NCBI GenBank assembly: GCA_003142185.1
Contig: PLOR01000021.1
Location: forward strand, 62,001 to 126,000
Direction of reading: 5' to 3'
Length of the DNA stretch: 64,000 nucleotides
From: Bryobacterales bacterium
Lineage (GTDB): Bacteria > Acidobacteriota > Terriglobia > Bryobacterales > Bryobacteraceae
Shown: positions 18,296 through 27,405 of the stretch, piece after piece
Numbering within the stretch: the first letter of the stretch is position 1
How the letters are laid out: every line of letters begins with the position of its first letter
The notes under the pieces: model-generated
Database searches by the model: none
Seen by the model: only the letters and a program-made list of their open reading frames with translations
What the model was told of the DNA's origin: nothing
Made by a program: the position numbers and the translations under genes

Positions 18296-19453
18296 ATGCG
18301 CGTACCGTTGCTCGATGTGCGGCGCCAAAACCTGCCGCTGGAGGCTGAGTTATCCGCGGCTTTCGAGCGCGTCCTGCGCTCCGGCCAGTTCATTCTCGGT
18401 CCCGAAGTGGAGCAGTTCGAAACCGCGGCCGCGGCGGTGACGGGCGCGCGGTTCGGCATTGGCGTATCCTCCGGCACCGACGCAATCCTGGTCGCCCTGA
18501 TGGCGCTCGGCATAGGGCCGGGCGACGAGGTGATCTGCCCGGCGTTCACATTTTTCGCCACGGCCGGCTGCGTGGCGCGGGTGGGCGCGGCTCCCGTATT
18601 CGTGGATTCGTGCGCCGAGTGTTTCAATCTGGATCCGGCCGGAATCGAGCGCCGCATCACGCCGCGCACCAAGGCGATTATTCCCGTGCACCTGTTCGGG
18701 CAACCGGCGGATCTGGATGACATTCTGGAAGTAGCCCGGCGGCACAATTTAGCCGTCATCGAAGATGCGGCGCAAGCGTTTGGCGCCGAATACCGCGGCC
18801 GGCCGGTGGGCTCCATCGGTGAATTCGGCGCCGTCAGCTTCTTCCCTTCGAAAAACCTGGGCGCGCTCGGCGATGCCGGGCTGGTGGTGACGAACAACCC
18901 GTCGCTGGCCGAGAAAGCGCGGCGGCTGCGCAATCACGGGCAGCATCCGAAGTACATGCACGGGGTAGTGGGCGGCAACTTCCGGTTGGACGCGCTACAG
19001 GCCGCGCTGCTGGCAGTCAAGCTTCCCCATCTGCCGGACTACACCGCGCGACGCCAGCAGCACGCGTCCGAATACACGCTGGCGTTGGCCGGAATGGCAG
19101 CCGGCGCCGCCATCGCGATTTCGCTTCCGGTGACTCATCCGGATCGCACCCACATTGCGAACCAGTACACGATACGCGTACGGCGCGGGCCCGCCTGGCG
19201 TCACCGGGAATCGCCGCGCGACGCTCTACGCCGTCGCCTCGCGGAACGCGGGATTGCTTCCGAGATCTATTACCCGGTTCCGTTGCACGCGCAGGAATGC
19301 TTCCGCCAGTTCGGACCCCATCCGGGACTACCGGTGGCCGAGGAGGCCGCCGGAGATATTCTGAGCCTGCCGGTCTTCCCGGAGCTGACGGAGGAGGAAA
19401 CCGCATCGGTAGCTGCGGAGATTCGGCAGTTTGCGAGTGAGGCCAATGGATAA
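18296..19453 (+). CDS. DegT/DnrJ/EryC1 sugar aminotransferase
   Basis: 385 residues. PLP enzyme that transaminates a keto group on a nucleotide sugar. Seen: LLDVRRQNLPLEAELSAAFE, SSGTDAILVALMALGIGPGD, CPAFTFFATAG, the VIEDAAQAFGAEY motif and the PLP lysine K186 in FFPSKNLGALGDAG, followed by RLRNHGQHPKY and NFRLDALQAALLAVKL. The exact substrate cannot be read from the sequence. The stop overlaps the start of the heptose-kinase-like gene by 8 bp, so the three genes 18296-20980 form one operon that probably makes an amino- or heptose-type sugar donor. Confidence 0.93.
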   Translation: MRVPLLDVRRQNLPLEAELSAAFERVLRSGQFILGPEVEQFETAAAAVTGARFGIGVSSGTDAILVALMALGIGPGDEVICPAFTFFATAGCVARVGAAPVFVDSCAECFNLDPAGIERRITPRTKAIIPVHLFGQPADLDDILEVARRHNLAVIEDAAQAFGAEYRGRPVGSIGEFGAVSFFPSKNLGALGDAGLVVTNNPSLAEKARRLRNHGQHPKYMHGVVGGNFRLDALQAALLAVKLPHLPDYTARRQQHASEYTLALAGMAAGAAIAISLPVTHPDRTHIANQYTIRVRRGPAWRHRESPRDALRRRLAERGIASEIYYPVPLHAQECFRQFGPHPGLPVAEEAAGDILSLPVFPELTEEETASVAAEIRQFASEANG

Positions 19454-20447
19454 CCCGCGACTGAACCAGCTCATCGAACGTTTTGGCGCCGGCCGCATTC
19501 TGGTAGCCGGCGACCTCATGCTGGACGAATTCATCTGGGGCAGAGTGTCGCGCATTTCGCCCGAGGCGCCGGTGCCGGTGGTCGAGGTGACCTCCGAATC
19601 GTATTATCCGGGCGGCGCCGCCAATGCCGCGCGCAACGTCCGCGAGCTCGGCGCGGCGGTGCGGGTGGCGGGAATCGCCGGCGCCGATCCGCAGGGCGCC
19701 CGGCTGATCGAGTTGCTCGGTGCCGCGGGCATCGATACCACCGGTGTGCTGTGCGACCCATCGTTTTCCACCACGGTGAAGACGCGTATCATCGCCCGCC
19801 ATCAGCAGGTGGTGCGCGTGGACCGTGAGCGGCATGCGACGCTCACCGAAACGCAGACCGAATTCGTCTTTGCACTGCTGGAGCAGGCGATCGACGCCGT
19901 GGATGCCGTCATCGTGGCGGATTATGGCAAGGGCTTCCTGACGCAGCCGCTCGCCGACCGCATCGGCCGCAAGGTGCGCGCGGCGGGCAAAATCCTGGCG
20001 GTCGATCCGCATCCCCACACCTCGCTCGTCTGGCGGGATGCCACCGTCATCAAACCCAACCGCCGGGAAGCGTTTCTGGAAGCTGGTATTGCGCCCAGCG
20101 CGCCGGTCGACCCGCCGCTCGAGGATCGACCGTTGCTCGAGGCCGCGCGGCGTCTGTATGCGCTGTGGCGGCCCAAGAGCCTGCTGATCACGCTGGGCGC
20201 GCAGGGAATGCTGCTGCTCGAAGACCAGGCGCCGCTGCGTCACCTTCCGGCCTACGCCAAGGATGTCTTTGACGTTTCCGGCGCTGGCGACACGGCGATT
20301 TCCGTGCTGGCGCTGGCGCTGGCCGCTGGCGCCACGCCCGGCGAAGCGGCCGAGCTGGCCAATCACGCCAGTGCAATCGTCGTGGGCAAACTGGGAACCG
20401 CGACCGTAACCGCGGCCGAACTGGCGGCCAGCATCGCCCGATCATGA
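19446..20447 (+). CDS. HldA/RfaE1-type D-glycero-beta-D-manno-heptose-7-phosphate kinase
   Basis: 333 residues, PfkB/ribokinase fold. Expected to phosphorylate heptose-7-phosphate at C1. Family marks: ILVAGDLMLDEFIWGRVSRI, PEAPVPVVEV, YYPGGAANAARNVRELGA, and the C-terminal anion-hole/catalytic motif FDVSGAGDTAISVLALAL. Bifunctional HldE carries an extra cytidylyl/adenylyltransferase domain; this protein stops after the kinase domain, so it is the HldA type. The ATG at 19446 overlaps the upstream aminotransferase, and its stop overlaps gmhB by 4 bp. Confidence 0.88.
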   Translation: MDNPRLNQLIERFGAGRILVAGDLMLDEFIWGRVSRISPEAPVPVVEVTSESYYPGGAANAARNVRELGAAVRVAGIAGADPQGARLIELLGAAGIDTTGVLCDPSFSTTVKTRIIARHQQVVRVDRERHATLTETQTEFVFALLEQAIDAVDAVIVADYGKGFLTQPLADRIGRKVRAAGKILAVDPHPHTSLVWRDATVIKPNRREAFLEAGIAPSAPVDPPLEDRPLLEAARRLYALWRPKSLLITLGAQGMLLLEDQAPLRHLPAYAKDVFDVSGAGDTAISVLALALAAGATPGEAAELANHASAIVVGKLGTATVTAAELAASIARS

Positions 20448-20980
20448 GCCGGCGCAGGGCGGTGTTCTTCGATCGCGACGGGACGCTGATGGAGGAAGTG
20501 GAATACTGCTGCGATCCCGCCAAGGTAAAGGTCATTTCCGGCGTGCCGGAAGCGATCGGGGAACTGAAGAGCGCCGGGTACCTCGCAATCATCGTCAGCA
20601 ATCAAAGCGGCATCGGTAGAGGCCTGTTTACCGAGGCACAGTACGCCGCCGTGCAACAGGAGCTTCTGCGCCAGATCGGCGCGCATCGGATCGACGCATC
20701 TTACTTCTGCCCCGACGCGCCCGGCGTTCCATCGCTCCGCCGAAAGCCGGAACCCGGAATGGTGCTTGAAGCGGCGGCCGAGTTCCAGATCGACCTGGCG
20801 GCGTCCTTCCTGGTGGGGGACAAGGCGTCCGATATCGAATGCGGCCGGCGGGCCGGCACACACACCATCCTCGTGCGGACAGGCTATGGAGCCGCACTGG
20901 AGCGCGATCCGGCTTTTGTCGCCCCCGATTATGTTGCCGACGATGTCCCCAAGGCCGTCCGCTGGTTGCTGCGGCGATAA
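20444..20980 (+). CDS. gmhB: D-glycero-D-manno-heptose-1,7-bisphosphate phosphatase-like HAD protein
   Basis: 178 residues. HAD phosphatase expected to remove the C7 phosphate made available by the preceding kinase. Motif I is VFFDRDGTLMEEVEYC, motif II IIVSNQSGIGRG, and motifs III/IV RKPEPGM and VGDKASDIECGRRAG. The zinc-binding loop common in GmhB is reduced to one cysteine (YFCPDAPGVPSLRRKPEPG), so this copy probably lacks zinc. The start overlaps the kinase stop (ATGA), implying coupled translation. No GmhA isomerase or nucleotidyltransferase is encoded in this operon. Confidence 0.88.
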   Translation: MSRRRAVFFDRDGTLMEEVEYCCDPAKVKVISGVPEAIGELKSAGYLAIIVSNQSGIGRGLFTEAQYAAVQQELLRQIGAHRIDASYFCPDAPGVPSLRRKPEPGMVLEAAAEFQIDLAASFLVGDKASDIECGRRAGTHTILVRTGYGAALERDPAFVAPDYVADDVPKAVRWLLRR

Positions 20981-21225
20981 CCTGGCCCGCCCGGGCCCTG
21001 ATCGGGACCACCCGAGTCATCACCAACACCTTTCACACTGGACGTTCAACGTGACCGCGGCAAAGCGGGTTAGCCTGCCTGCTGAGCAAATGTGAGAGCC
21101 GGAAATCGCGCAATTCGCGCTATTCATCAGCCTGACCCGTCTCTCCCAATGCCAGGATGCTGACAAGGCCATCCGGACTGCACAGCGCGGTGCGTCGGTG
21201 CCGCTCCGAGTGGAGGTGTCTCGGC

Positions 21226-21252
21226 TATACTGAGGCTGTCGGTAAGCCTCAG
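21226..21252 (+). promoter_or_regulatory. Candidate -10 element and start-proximal hairpin
   Basis: TATACT at 21226-21231 resembles a -10 box. It runs into a hairpin, CTGAGGC (21230-21236) paired with GCCTCAG (21246-21252), that ends three bases before the ATG at 21256. No ribosome site is visible between them. If transcribed, the hairpin would occlude or define ribosome entry. Confidence 0.3.
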
Positions 21253-21255
21253 ACC

Positions 21256-22755
21256 ATGCAAAACAGGACGGAGAAGAAGCGGGTACTCATTTTTATCGTC
21301 GCTTATAATGCGGAGCGAACGATAGAACAGGTGCTTCGGCGCATTCCATCGGCATTGCTGGAGCACGACACAGAGGTTCTGATCATAGACGATTCTTCCC
21401 ATGACCAGACCTTTGAGAAGGCGCGTGGGTGCAAGCACTCGCCGTTCCCCGTAACCGTACTCCACAATCCGGTGAGCCAGGGGTACGGTGGGAACCAGAA
21501 AATTGGATTTCACTATGCAATCCGGCGAGACTTCGATGTGGTTGCGCTGGTCCACGGCGATGGCAAATATGAACCCGAAGTTCTGCCACGATTGCTGCTG
21601 CCTCTGCTGAACGGTGAAGCCGACGCTGTGTTTGGTTCCCGGATGATGCGTCGCTTCGACGCGCTCAAAGGCGGAATGCCGCTGTACAAGTACGTGGGGA
21701 ACAAGATTCTTACCGCGATCCAGAACCGTCTACTGGGCACGGCCTATTCGGAGTTTCACTCGGGCTACCGGTTGTACTCTGTGGAGGCGTTGAAGGGTCT
21801 GCCCTTTGACCGAAACACGAATGATTTTCACTTCGATACTGAGATCGCCATCCAATTGGTCCGTGCGAAGCTTCGCATCAAGGAACAGCCTATTCCTACC
21901 TACTACGGCGATGAGATTCGTCGGGTGAACGGGGTGCAGTACGCTTTCCATGTGGTGAAGACCACGTGGCTCGCGTGGGCGCAGGATCTCGGTATTCTAT
22001 ATCAACGGAAATTCGATCTTACACCGCCTTGGGAGCTTGCGAATTATCAGCCAAAACTTACTTACATGAGCCCTCACACTCTTGCCTTACGGCGCGTTCC
22101 CGCAGGCGCCTCGGTGGTGGATATCGGTTGTGCTTCGGGCTATATGAGCCATGAACTAGGGAAGAAGGGCTGTAAGATCACCGGCGTCGATCAGTATGCC
22201 CCGCCAGGCGACCCGCGGGTGGATACCTTCATCAAGCACGACTTGAACACTTCGGGATTCCCCGTGGATTTGGGATCGTTCGAGTACGTCTTGCTGCTGG
22301 ACGTCATCGAGCATCTCCATTCCCCCGAGTCTTTTGTCGACGCGCTCCGGGCCTGCCGGAAACAGGCCGTGGAGACGCGGGTGATTGTCAGTACGGGGAA
22401 TGTCGCGTTTTTCGCCACCCGCCTCATGCTGCTCGCGGGGGCGTTCCATTATGGCCGCCGGGGTATTCTCGACCTCACGCATACACGGCTCTTCACATTC
22501 TCGACCTTTCGCGAGTTGTTTGAACAAGCGGGGTACGAGATCGAGGAAGTGCGCGGCGTTCCCGCACCGTATCCACTGGCACTGGGCGATAATGCCGTGT
22601 CACGGCTTCTTCTCTGGATCAATGGCCTGCTGATTCGAATATCGAAATCGATGTTTTCCTACCAGATATTCATGGTGGTCCGGCCGCTTCCATCGTGCGA
22701 ATGGCTATTGCAGCGGGCTATCGAGTCCAGTCATGAAAGAGCGTCTCACTCGTAG
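21256..22755 (+). CDS. Bifunctional GT2 glycosyltransferase / SAM methyltransferase fusion
   Basis: 499 residues. The N-terminal GT2 domain (about 1-235) has VLIFIVAYNAERTIEQVL, VLIIDDSSHDQTFE, a YGGNQKIGFHYAI motif and the metal-binding VALVHGDGKYEPE, as in undecaprenyl-phosphate glycosyltransferases. Residues about 265-440 form a class I methyltransferase with SVVDIGCASGYMSHEL and VLLLDVIEHLHSPESF. No multi-pass membrane region is evident. It is not a close copy of the fusion at 15085-16503. The stop directly abuts the stop of a convergent GT-C gene (22755/22756). The role is inferred to be in surface-glycan assembly. Confidence 0.88.
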   Translation: MQNRTEKKRVLIFIVAYNAERTIEQVLRRIPSALLEHDTEVLIIDDSSHDQTFEKARGCKHSPFPVTVLHNPVSQGYGGNQKIGFHYAIRRDFDVVALVHGDGKYEPEVLPRLLLPLLNGEADAVFGSRMMRRFDALKGGMPLYKYVGNKILTAIQNRLLGTAYSEFHSGYRLYSVEALKGLPFDRNTNDFHFDTEIAIQLVRAKLRIKEQPIPTYYGDEIRRVNGVQYAFHVVKTTWLAWAQDLGILYQRKFDLTPPWELANYQPKLTYMSPHTLALRRVPAGASVVDIGCASGYMSHELGKKGCKITGVDQYAPPGDPRVDTFIKHDLNTSGFPVDLGSFEYVLLLDVIEHLHSPESFVDALRACRKQAVETRVIVSTGNVAFFATRLMLLAGAFHYGRRGILDLTHTRLFTFSTFRELFEQAGYEIEEVRGVPAPYPLALGDNAVSRLLLWINGLLIRISKSMFSYQIFMVVRPLPSCEWLLQRAIESSHERASHS

Positions 22756-24549
22756 TTACTCACCAGCTGTTGGCTGCTCCAATCGAGTGAAGCGAAACAC
22801 CCGGAATCTCTTGTCGAGTGCCGCGGGTTCCAATCCCGCGGGATCGGCTTTCTGGAGTATGAGCAAGCGTTCCTCCTGCGTCGGGACGAACCAACTGTCG
22901 TCAAGAACAACCAGGTATTGCACTCGGTACTTGCGAGCCACGTCCAGGATAACGCCCGGCCGGGCCGTAGGCGGAAAGGCGACCACGCGCCGGCCGGTCA
23001 TGGCGAAAAGTATCCACGGGTTAAAAGACATCACCACGGCATCCTTCGGCGTGTGCTGATTCAGCCATCGCGCCGCTTCGGCCGTCGGGTGATGGAGCAG
23101 CTCAGGCTCGGTAATCCTCAGGTTGGATCGAGCACTGGCGGGCTGAATCGAAATCCCCAGTCCACACATGACGATGATAAGCGCCAGGCCGCACACTCTC
23201 CAGAATGGCGATGGCGTCGGAATCACTCGAGATGCCGCCGGCTGACTCAGGCGTGGCCTTAATCCAAGCCACAGCGTGAAGACCGCGCACACAGCCCAGA
23301 ACGCAGTAGCGAAACGCGGCTGAATCCCGGCATCATGGTGTGCCGCCCAGCCATAAAGCGACATCGCCAACAGCACTACGGATCCCGCCGCTAACCCCAA
23401 GAAGGCCGTGCGGGGGGATGACTGAGATACTTCGAGAGATTTGCGCCAGCCCCGGCGAAGATAAGTGAAACATAGGGGCGAGACGGGAAATAGATACCTT
23501 GGCCCGACATCATAAGGCCACACAAGGAGAATGATGACGTATAACGGGAAATAACACTCGCAAAGGCCAACCTCGCGCCGCCTGAGCGATTGTAACAACC
23601 CTAGCAACATCAAAAATGCCGGCACGGCAACCAGTGGCGAGTAAAGAACTGGGTTGACCCACCGGTTGGCTGCGAAGAACTCCGTGACGTGGGCCGTCTC
23701 CTCTCCCAGCCGCCACACCGGCCGTCTTGCCAGATCCCAGAGACCGGCTTGTCCGAGATCCGGCCGGTGGGGATCGATTCTCCTGAAATCGTCGCTGTAA
23801 TCGTAGGTGTTCTCTCCCGGCGCGGGCCGCACGTAATTCGCCTTCGTCCAGGCGAACCATGCCCCTTGTTCCAGCAATCCGCACAGCAGAATAACGATCA
23901 AGGCGCCCTGCGGCGGTTTTCGAGAGCGGAGCCAGGACACCGCGATCCAGATAGATAAGCCAAGAAACAACGACACGCCGATTGTCCGCGTGGTCAGAGC
24001 GGCAAGAAACGATGCGCCGAATACGACGCTCCAGATTCGGACCCGCGTGGGGCCGGCCGCCGTAAATCGCTCGAATGCGAGCAGCGCGGCCAGACTGAAG
24101 AGGCAGTAAGGGATGTCAGAACCGATCCTGCGAGTCGCAAACTCGAATGCGAACGGCGACGAAGCAATGAGCAGTACATAGATCAGAGCCCAGAGCCTCG
24201 AATTGTGCCGCCGGATCAACCAGTAACTGAGAAGAAGCACGAGTCCGCTTGCGGCCGCGATCGCCATCATAAAGACCGGATAGCTGTCAGCGGGCTGATG
24301 GCCATAAAGGTGAGATAAGAGGAGCAGAACAGCGGGAAACCCGGGCGGATAATTGACGTGATTGACATAGTTGAAGTTGTAGTGTAGGTGGCTCAACGAC
24401 ACGGCCAAGCCCGTATAGCACGACGCGTCTTCATTGATTTCCGGAACGCGCTGATAGGAGACCATCCAGAATACGGTCATCACCGAAATCAAGGCATACG
24501 CCAGCAGGTCGATGCGGCGATCCCGGCTGGTCAGCGCTTCCATGCTCAT
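22756..24549 (-). CDS. GT-C type multi-pass membrane glycosyltransferase (PMT/ArnT-like)
   Basis: About 597 residues with roughly ten or more hydrophobic helices. The first periplasmic loop has the acidic pair expected in this superfamily (PEINEDASCYTGLAVSL), followed by NYPPGFPAVLLLLSHLYG, typical of glycosyltransferases using polyprenyl-phosphate sugars. The C-terminal soluble part (residues about 500-597) is short. It would transfer a sugar from a lipid carrier on the outer face of the inner membrane. The ATG at 24549 has GAGG upstream; an ATG at 24543 and GTG at 24552 are alternatives. A related membrane protein is encoded at 27402-28877. Confidence 0.82.
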   Translation of the reverse strand: MSMEALTSRDRRIDLLAYALISVMTVFWMVSYQRVPEINEDASCYTGLAVSLSHLHYNFNYVNHVNYPPGFPAVLLLLSHLYGHQPADSYPVFMMAIAAASGLVLLLSYWLIRRHNSRLWALIYVLLIASSPFAFEFATRRIGSDIPYCLFSLAALLAFERFTAAGPTRVRIWSVVFGASFLAALTTRTIGVSLFLGLSIWIAVSWLRSRKPPQGALIVILLCGLLEQGAWFAWTKANYVRPAPGENTYDYSDDFRRIDPHRPDLGQAGLWDLARRPVWRLGEETAHVTEFFAANRWVNPVLYSPLVAVPAFLMLLGLLQSLRRREVGLCECYFPLYVIILLVWPYDVGPRYLFPVSPLCFTYLRRGWRKSLEVSQSSPRTAFLGLAAGSVVLLAMSLYGWAAHHDAGIQPRFATAFWAVCAVFTLWLGLRPRLSQPAASRVIPTPSPFWRVCGLALIIVMCGLGISIQPASARSNLRITEPELLHHPTAEAARWLNQHTPKDAVVMSFNPWILFAMTGRRVVAFPPTARPGVILDVARKYRVQYLVVLDDSWFVPTQEERLLILQKADPAGLEPAALDKRFRVFRFTRLEQPTAGE

Positions 24550-25061
24550 CACACCTCACGTTTACAGCGGCTCCAGGGTAGCAGGAGGCGGCACAGCACG
24601 GAGACGTTCGAGGCAGTGGTCATGAGGTATATCGCAAAGTATAACATCTGAAGAGCGCACCTCTGCCCGTAGAGTGGGAGAAGACCTGAACGTCTCCGCA
24701 AACGGTTGTTCTGAGCTTCCGGCATCGCCTGATCTCCCGCGGTGGCGGCCCGCGGGCCTGCTAATGCGCCATTCCCGCGCGCGTGAAACTGATCCACGAT
24801 GGAATTCACGGTTTTGCCACCGGGTGATACGATGAACAGGGCGTCGGTAAAGCCCTCCTTGGAGTGTTCGGCGGTCCGGAGTTGAGGAAGATGGGGCGAG
24901 CAGCGTGCACGCGGGTAGCGGAAGGCTACTCGACAGATCGAGTCCTTGCATTCGGTCACAACCACAAGTAGCAGCCTCCATGCTTGCGCGCCAGGCGCCG
25001 AAGCGATCTTTGCCGCGCCACAAAGCGGCGATCCGGCAATAACATTAGGGGAATTAACGAA
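24550..25061. other. Intergenic stretch without a convincing gene
   Basis: About 510 bp between the divergent GT-C gene and a methyltransferase gene. Minus-strand frames of 139-153 codons exist but have compositions typical of chance frames and no recognisable domain. The last 40 bp hold the methyltransferase ribosome site. The stretch should hold two divergent promoters; a decayed gene cannot be excluded. Confidence 0.5.
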
Positions 25062-25934
25062 ATGTCGAACGGTACTGCCGCTTGTGTTATCTGTTCAGCA
25101 GCCGCCGAGAGTTGTTGGGCAAAGTCTGGCTATATGTACTACCGCTGCCGATCCTGCCGCCATCTCTTCGTTTGGCCGATGCCTGAGGGCGCTCGCCAGA
25201 TTTATTCCAGGATCTACTTCGAGGGGGGCGGGCATGGCTTTGGTTATCCGGATTACGATCGCGATAAACAGGCGATGGCGCCCACATTCACAGCCTATCT
25301 CGATCGGATTGGCCGGGTCTCCGGACGAACGGGCACACTGTTGGATATTGGAGCGGCCACCGGTTTCTTTATGGGAATGGCCCGCGCTCGGGGCTGGAGC
25401 GTATCGGGCGTCGAAGTGAGCGACCATGCCAGCCAGACGGCCAGGAGCAGAGGATTCGACGTTCGGACGGGAGTGCTGGCGGAACAAGACTTCGAAGACT
25501 CAAGCTTCGATGCCATCACGATGTGGGATGTAATCGAACACATGGAGAACCCAGCGCGGGATGTGACAAAAAGTGCCGCCTTGTTGAAGAGCGGCGGCGT
25601 GCTGGCAATCAACACACCCGACTCCGGCAGTTTGGTTTCGAAGGTGGCCGGCGTGAGATGGCACTTGGTCATTCCACCAGAGCACCTGAACCTCTTTTCA
25701 GCCCAGTCGCTGCGCATCGTGCTGGAATCCTGCGGTTTTGAGATATTGGAGGCCACAACCCTTGGAAAAGGGTTCACCGTTCAGTACGTAGCGGAAACGC
25801 TTAGCCATGTCATCAGCCCACTGAAGGGGACCGCCGCTCGAATAGCAGGCACACGACTTGGACGCGCCAACGTTTCTATCAATCTGCATGACAACGTCTT
25901 TTTGCTGGCACGCAAGAAAGCAGACGTGCCCTGA
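25062..25934 (+). CDS. Class I SAM methyltransferase with N-terminal zinc ribbon
   Basis: 290 residues. The N-terminus carries CVIC (residues 8-11) and CRSC, a small zinc-ribbon, followed by the methyltransferase fold: LLDIGAATGFFMGMARARGW, SGVEVSDHASQTARSRGFDV, ITMWDVIEHMENPARD and LAINTPDSGSLVSK. This architecture is common among methyltransferases in polysaccharide clusters. The ATG at 25062 has AGGGGA nine bases upstream. It is one of five methyltransferases with this general look in the window; the target (sugar or lipid) is unknown. Confidence 0.86.
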   Translation: MSNGTAACVICSAAAESCWAKSGYMYYRCRSCRHLFVWPMPEGARQIYSRIYFEGGGHGFGYPDYDRDKQAMAPTFTAYLDRIGRVSGRTGTLLDIGAATGFFMGMARARGWSVSGVEVSDHASQTARSRGFDVRTGVLAEQDFEDSSFDAITMWDVIEHMENPARDVTKSAALLKSGGVLAINTPDSGSLVSKVAGVRWHLVIPPEHLNLFSAQSLRIVLESCGFEILEATTLGKGFTVQYVAETLSHVISPLKGTAARIAGTRLGRANVSINLHDNVFLLARKKADVP

Positions 25935-26232
25935 TTTGGTACAGTCCGGGATGCGCCCCGGGTTGATCGCTATGAAGTAGCGCCCATCAATCGCTCCGAG
26001 TGCGGTGCCTCGGTCCACTGGGCGAATAGCAGGTTTTTAGCACAGTGTAAATTGCATCGAGAAGCGCACATCGAATCACGAGCGTGTAAAATAGAGGCGA
26101 TGCGCGGGGTGGCAGTCCCGGGAGCCGTGACGATAAGAGCTATCGTGTTCTACCTGGACGGAGTACTCATCCGGTCCAGAATGGTTCCGGTGAACACGTG
26201 ATACCCGATTGCGTTCCGGCACTGGTGACAAG
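25935..26232. other. Intergenic stretch, no gene seen
   Basis: About 300 bp between two plus-strand genes. A TAAAAT hexamer at 26087-26092 could be a -10 box for the heptosyltransferase operon, but I see no matching -35. No hairpin or repeat stands out. Confidence 0.35.
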
Positions 26233-27405
26233 ATGAACCTCCGCTCCAAGCTTTTCCTCGATTATTATTTCGGAGGTTTTCTTCACGCCGTCCTGAGAAT
26301 CCCCACGATTCTTCTGGGAAAGCTGCTGCGCCGCGATCACGATCTCTCGAAGTGCCGCGAAATAGCCATTCTGAAACTGATGGGGGGTGGCAGTCTGGTG
26401 ATCGCTTATCCAGCCCTGCTGGCTCTTCGGCGTCTCCCGGGTCTCCAAAAGCTGACGCTGATTACCACCCCGGCCATAGCGCCGTTTGGGGCGCTGCTGG
26501 GTATATTCGACGAGATCGTGATCATCCGCGACGATCGTGGGCTGCTGACGCTGGCCACCGATTCGGTGCGAACATTCCGGAAATTCTTCCGCCATGACGC
26601 TCTGATCGACCTGGAGATTCACAGCCGGCTTACGACCGTATTCGCCCTGCTGACCGCCGCGCGAAACCGCATAGGGTTTTTCACCAACATCTCCTTTTGG
26701 CGGCGCTATCTCAACACTCACTTGCTGTTCTGCAACATCACCAACGGTATCTACGATTTCTACGATCAGTTGGCCGCGCTATTCGGCGCGTCACCGGTGG
26801 AGGCTGGAGTTTGTGAGCGGGAGTTCCGGAGCCTGCTGGGTGAGTGCGGATTAGAAGGGGATCTGCTCCGTTTGGCGATTGCGCCGGCTTGTTCCGGGTT
26901 GAGCCTGGAACGGATGCTGCGCCGTGAAGAGTGGGTAGAGATAGTTGCGCGGCGGATTGCGCAATGCGGGCCGGCCAAGGTGGAATTGCATCTGTTGGGA
27001 GCCCCTGCCGACCGTGCGGAACTCGAACAGATAACGATCCTGTTGGAGGCGCGGTTTCGAGGGCGCGCGGTGGTTCGCAACCATGCCGGAAAGACGAGCT
27101 TGCGGGAATCGGTGCGGATCATCGCCGCCATGGACGAGGTGCTTTGCATCGATTCGGCACTGCTGCACTTCAGCCGGCTGCTGGGGCGCCGGACGGTCTC
27201 GTTCTGGGGGCCGACCGATCCGCGCACGCTGCTGCGCCCGAACTCGAGCGGTCTCGATGATATTCACTACGTGAAAATACCCTGTTCGCCCTGTGTCCAC
27301 ATGTCACATCAGCCGCCCTGCAAAGGGCAAAACATATGCATGCGCCTCGCCGTCGATCCGGCCGCGCCGGTGCCACGCAACCAACCCTGGGTACTCAAAG
27401 GATGA
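26233..27405 (+). CDS. GT9-family heptosyltransferase-like protein
   Basis: 390 residues from the ATG at 26233 (a start at 26209 would add eight residues). Two Rossmann domains: EIAILKLMGGGSLVIAYPAL and later VEIVARRIAQCG...ELHLLGAPADRAEL. The GT9 C-terminal signature is present: VLCIDSALLHFSRLLGRRTV, SFWGPTDPRTLLRP and a cysteine cluster (PCSPCVHMSHQPPCKGQNIC) of the type seen at the end of heptosyltransferases. It would transfer heptose or a related sugar from an ADP donor, consistent with the heptose-type genes at 19446-20980. The stop overlaps the next gene (ATGA). Confidence 0.88.
   Translation: MNLRSKLFLDYYFGGFLHAVLRIPTILLGKLLRRDHDLSKCREIAILKLMGGGSLVIAYPALLALRRLPGLQKLTLITTPAIAPFGALLGIFDEIVIIRDDRGLLTLATDSVRTFRKFFRHDALIDLEIHSRLTTVFALLTAARNRIGFFTNISFWRRYLNTHLLFCNITNGIYDFYDQLAALFGASPVEAGVCEREFRSLLGECGLEGDLLRLAIAPACSGLSLERMLRREEWVEIVARRIAQCGPAKVELHLLGAPADRAELEQITILLEARFRGRAVVRNHAGKTSLRESVRIIAAMDEVLCIDSALLHFSRLLGRRTVSFWGPTDPRTLLRPNSSGLDDIHYVKIPCSPCVHMSHQPPCKGQNICMRLAVDPAAPVPRNQPWVLKG

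Noticed and set aside
24562-25023. 153-codon minus-strand frame in the 24.6-25.0 kb gap
   Set aside because: Arg/Ser-rich composition, no domain, and a competing frame of similar length overlaps it.
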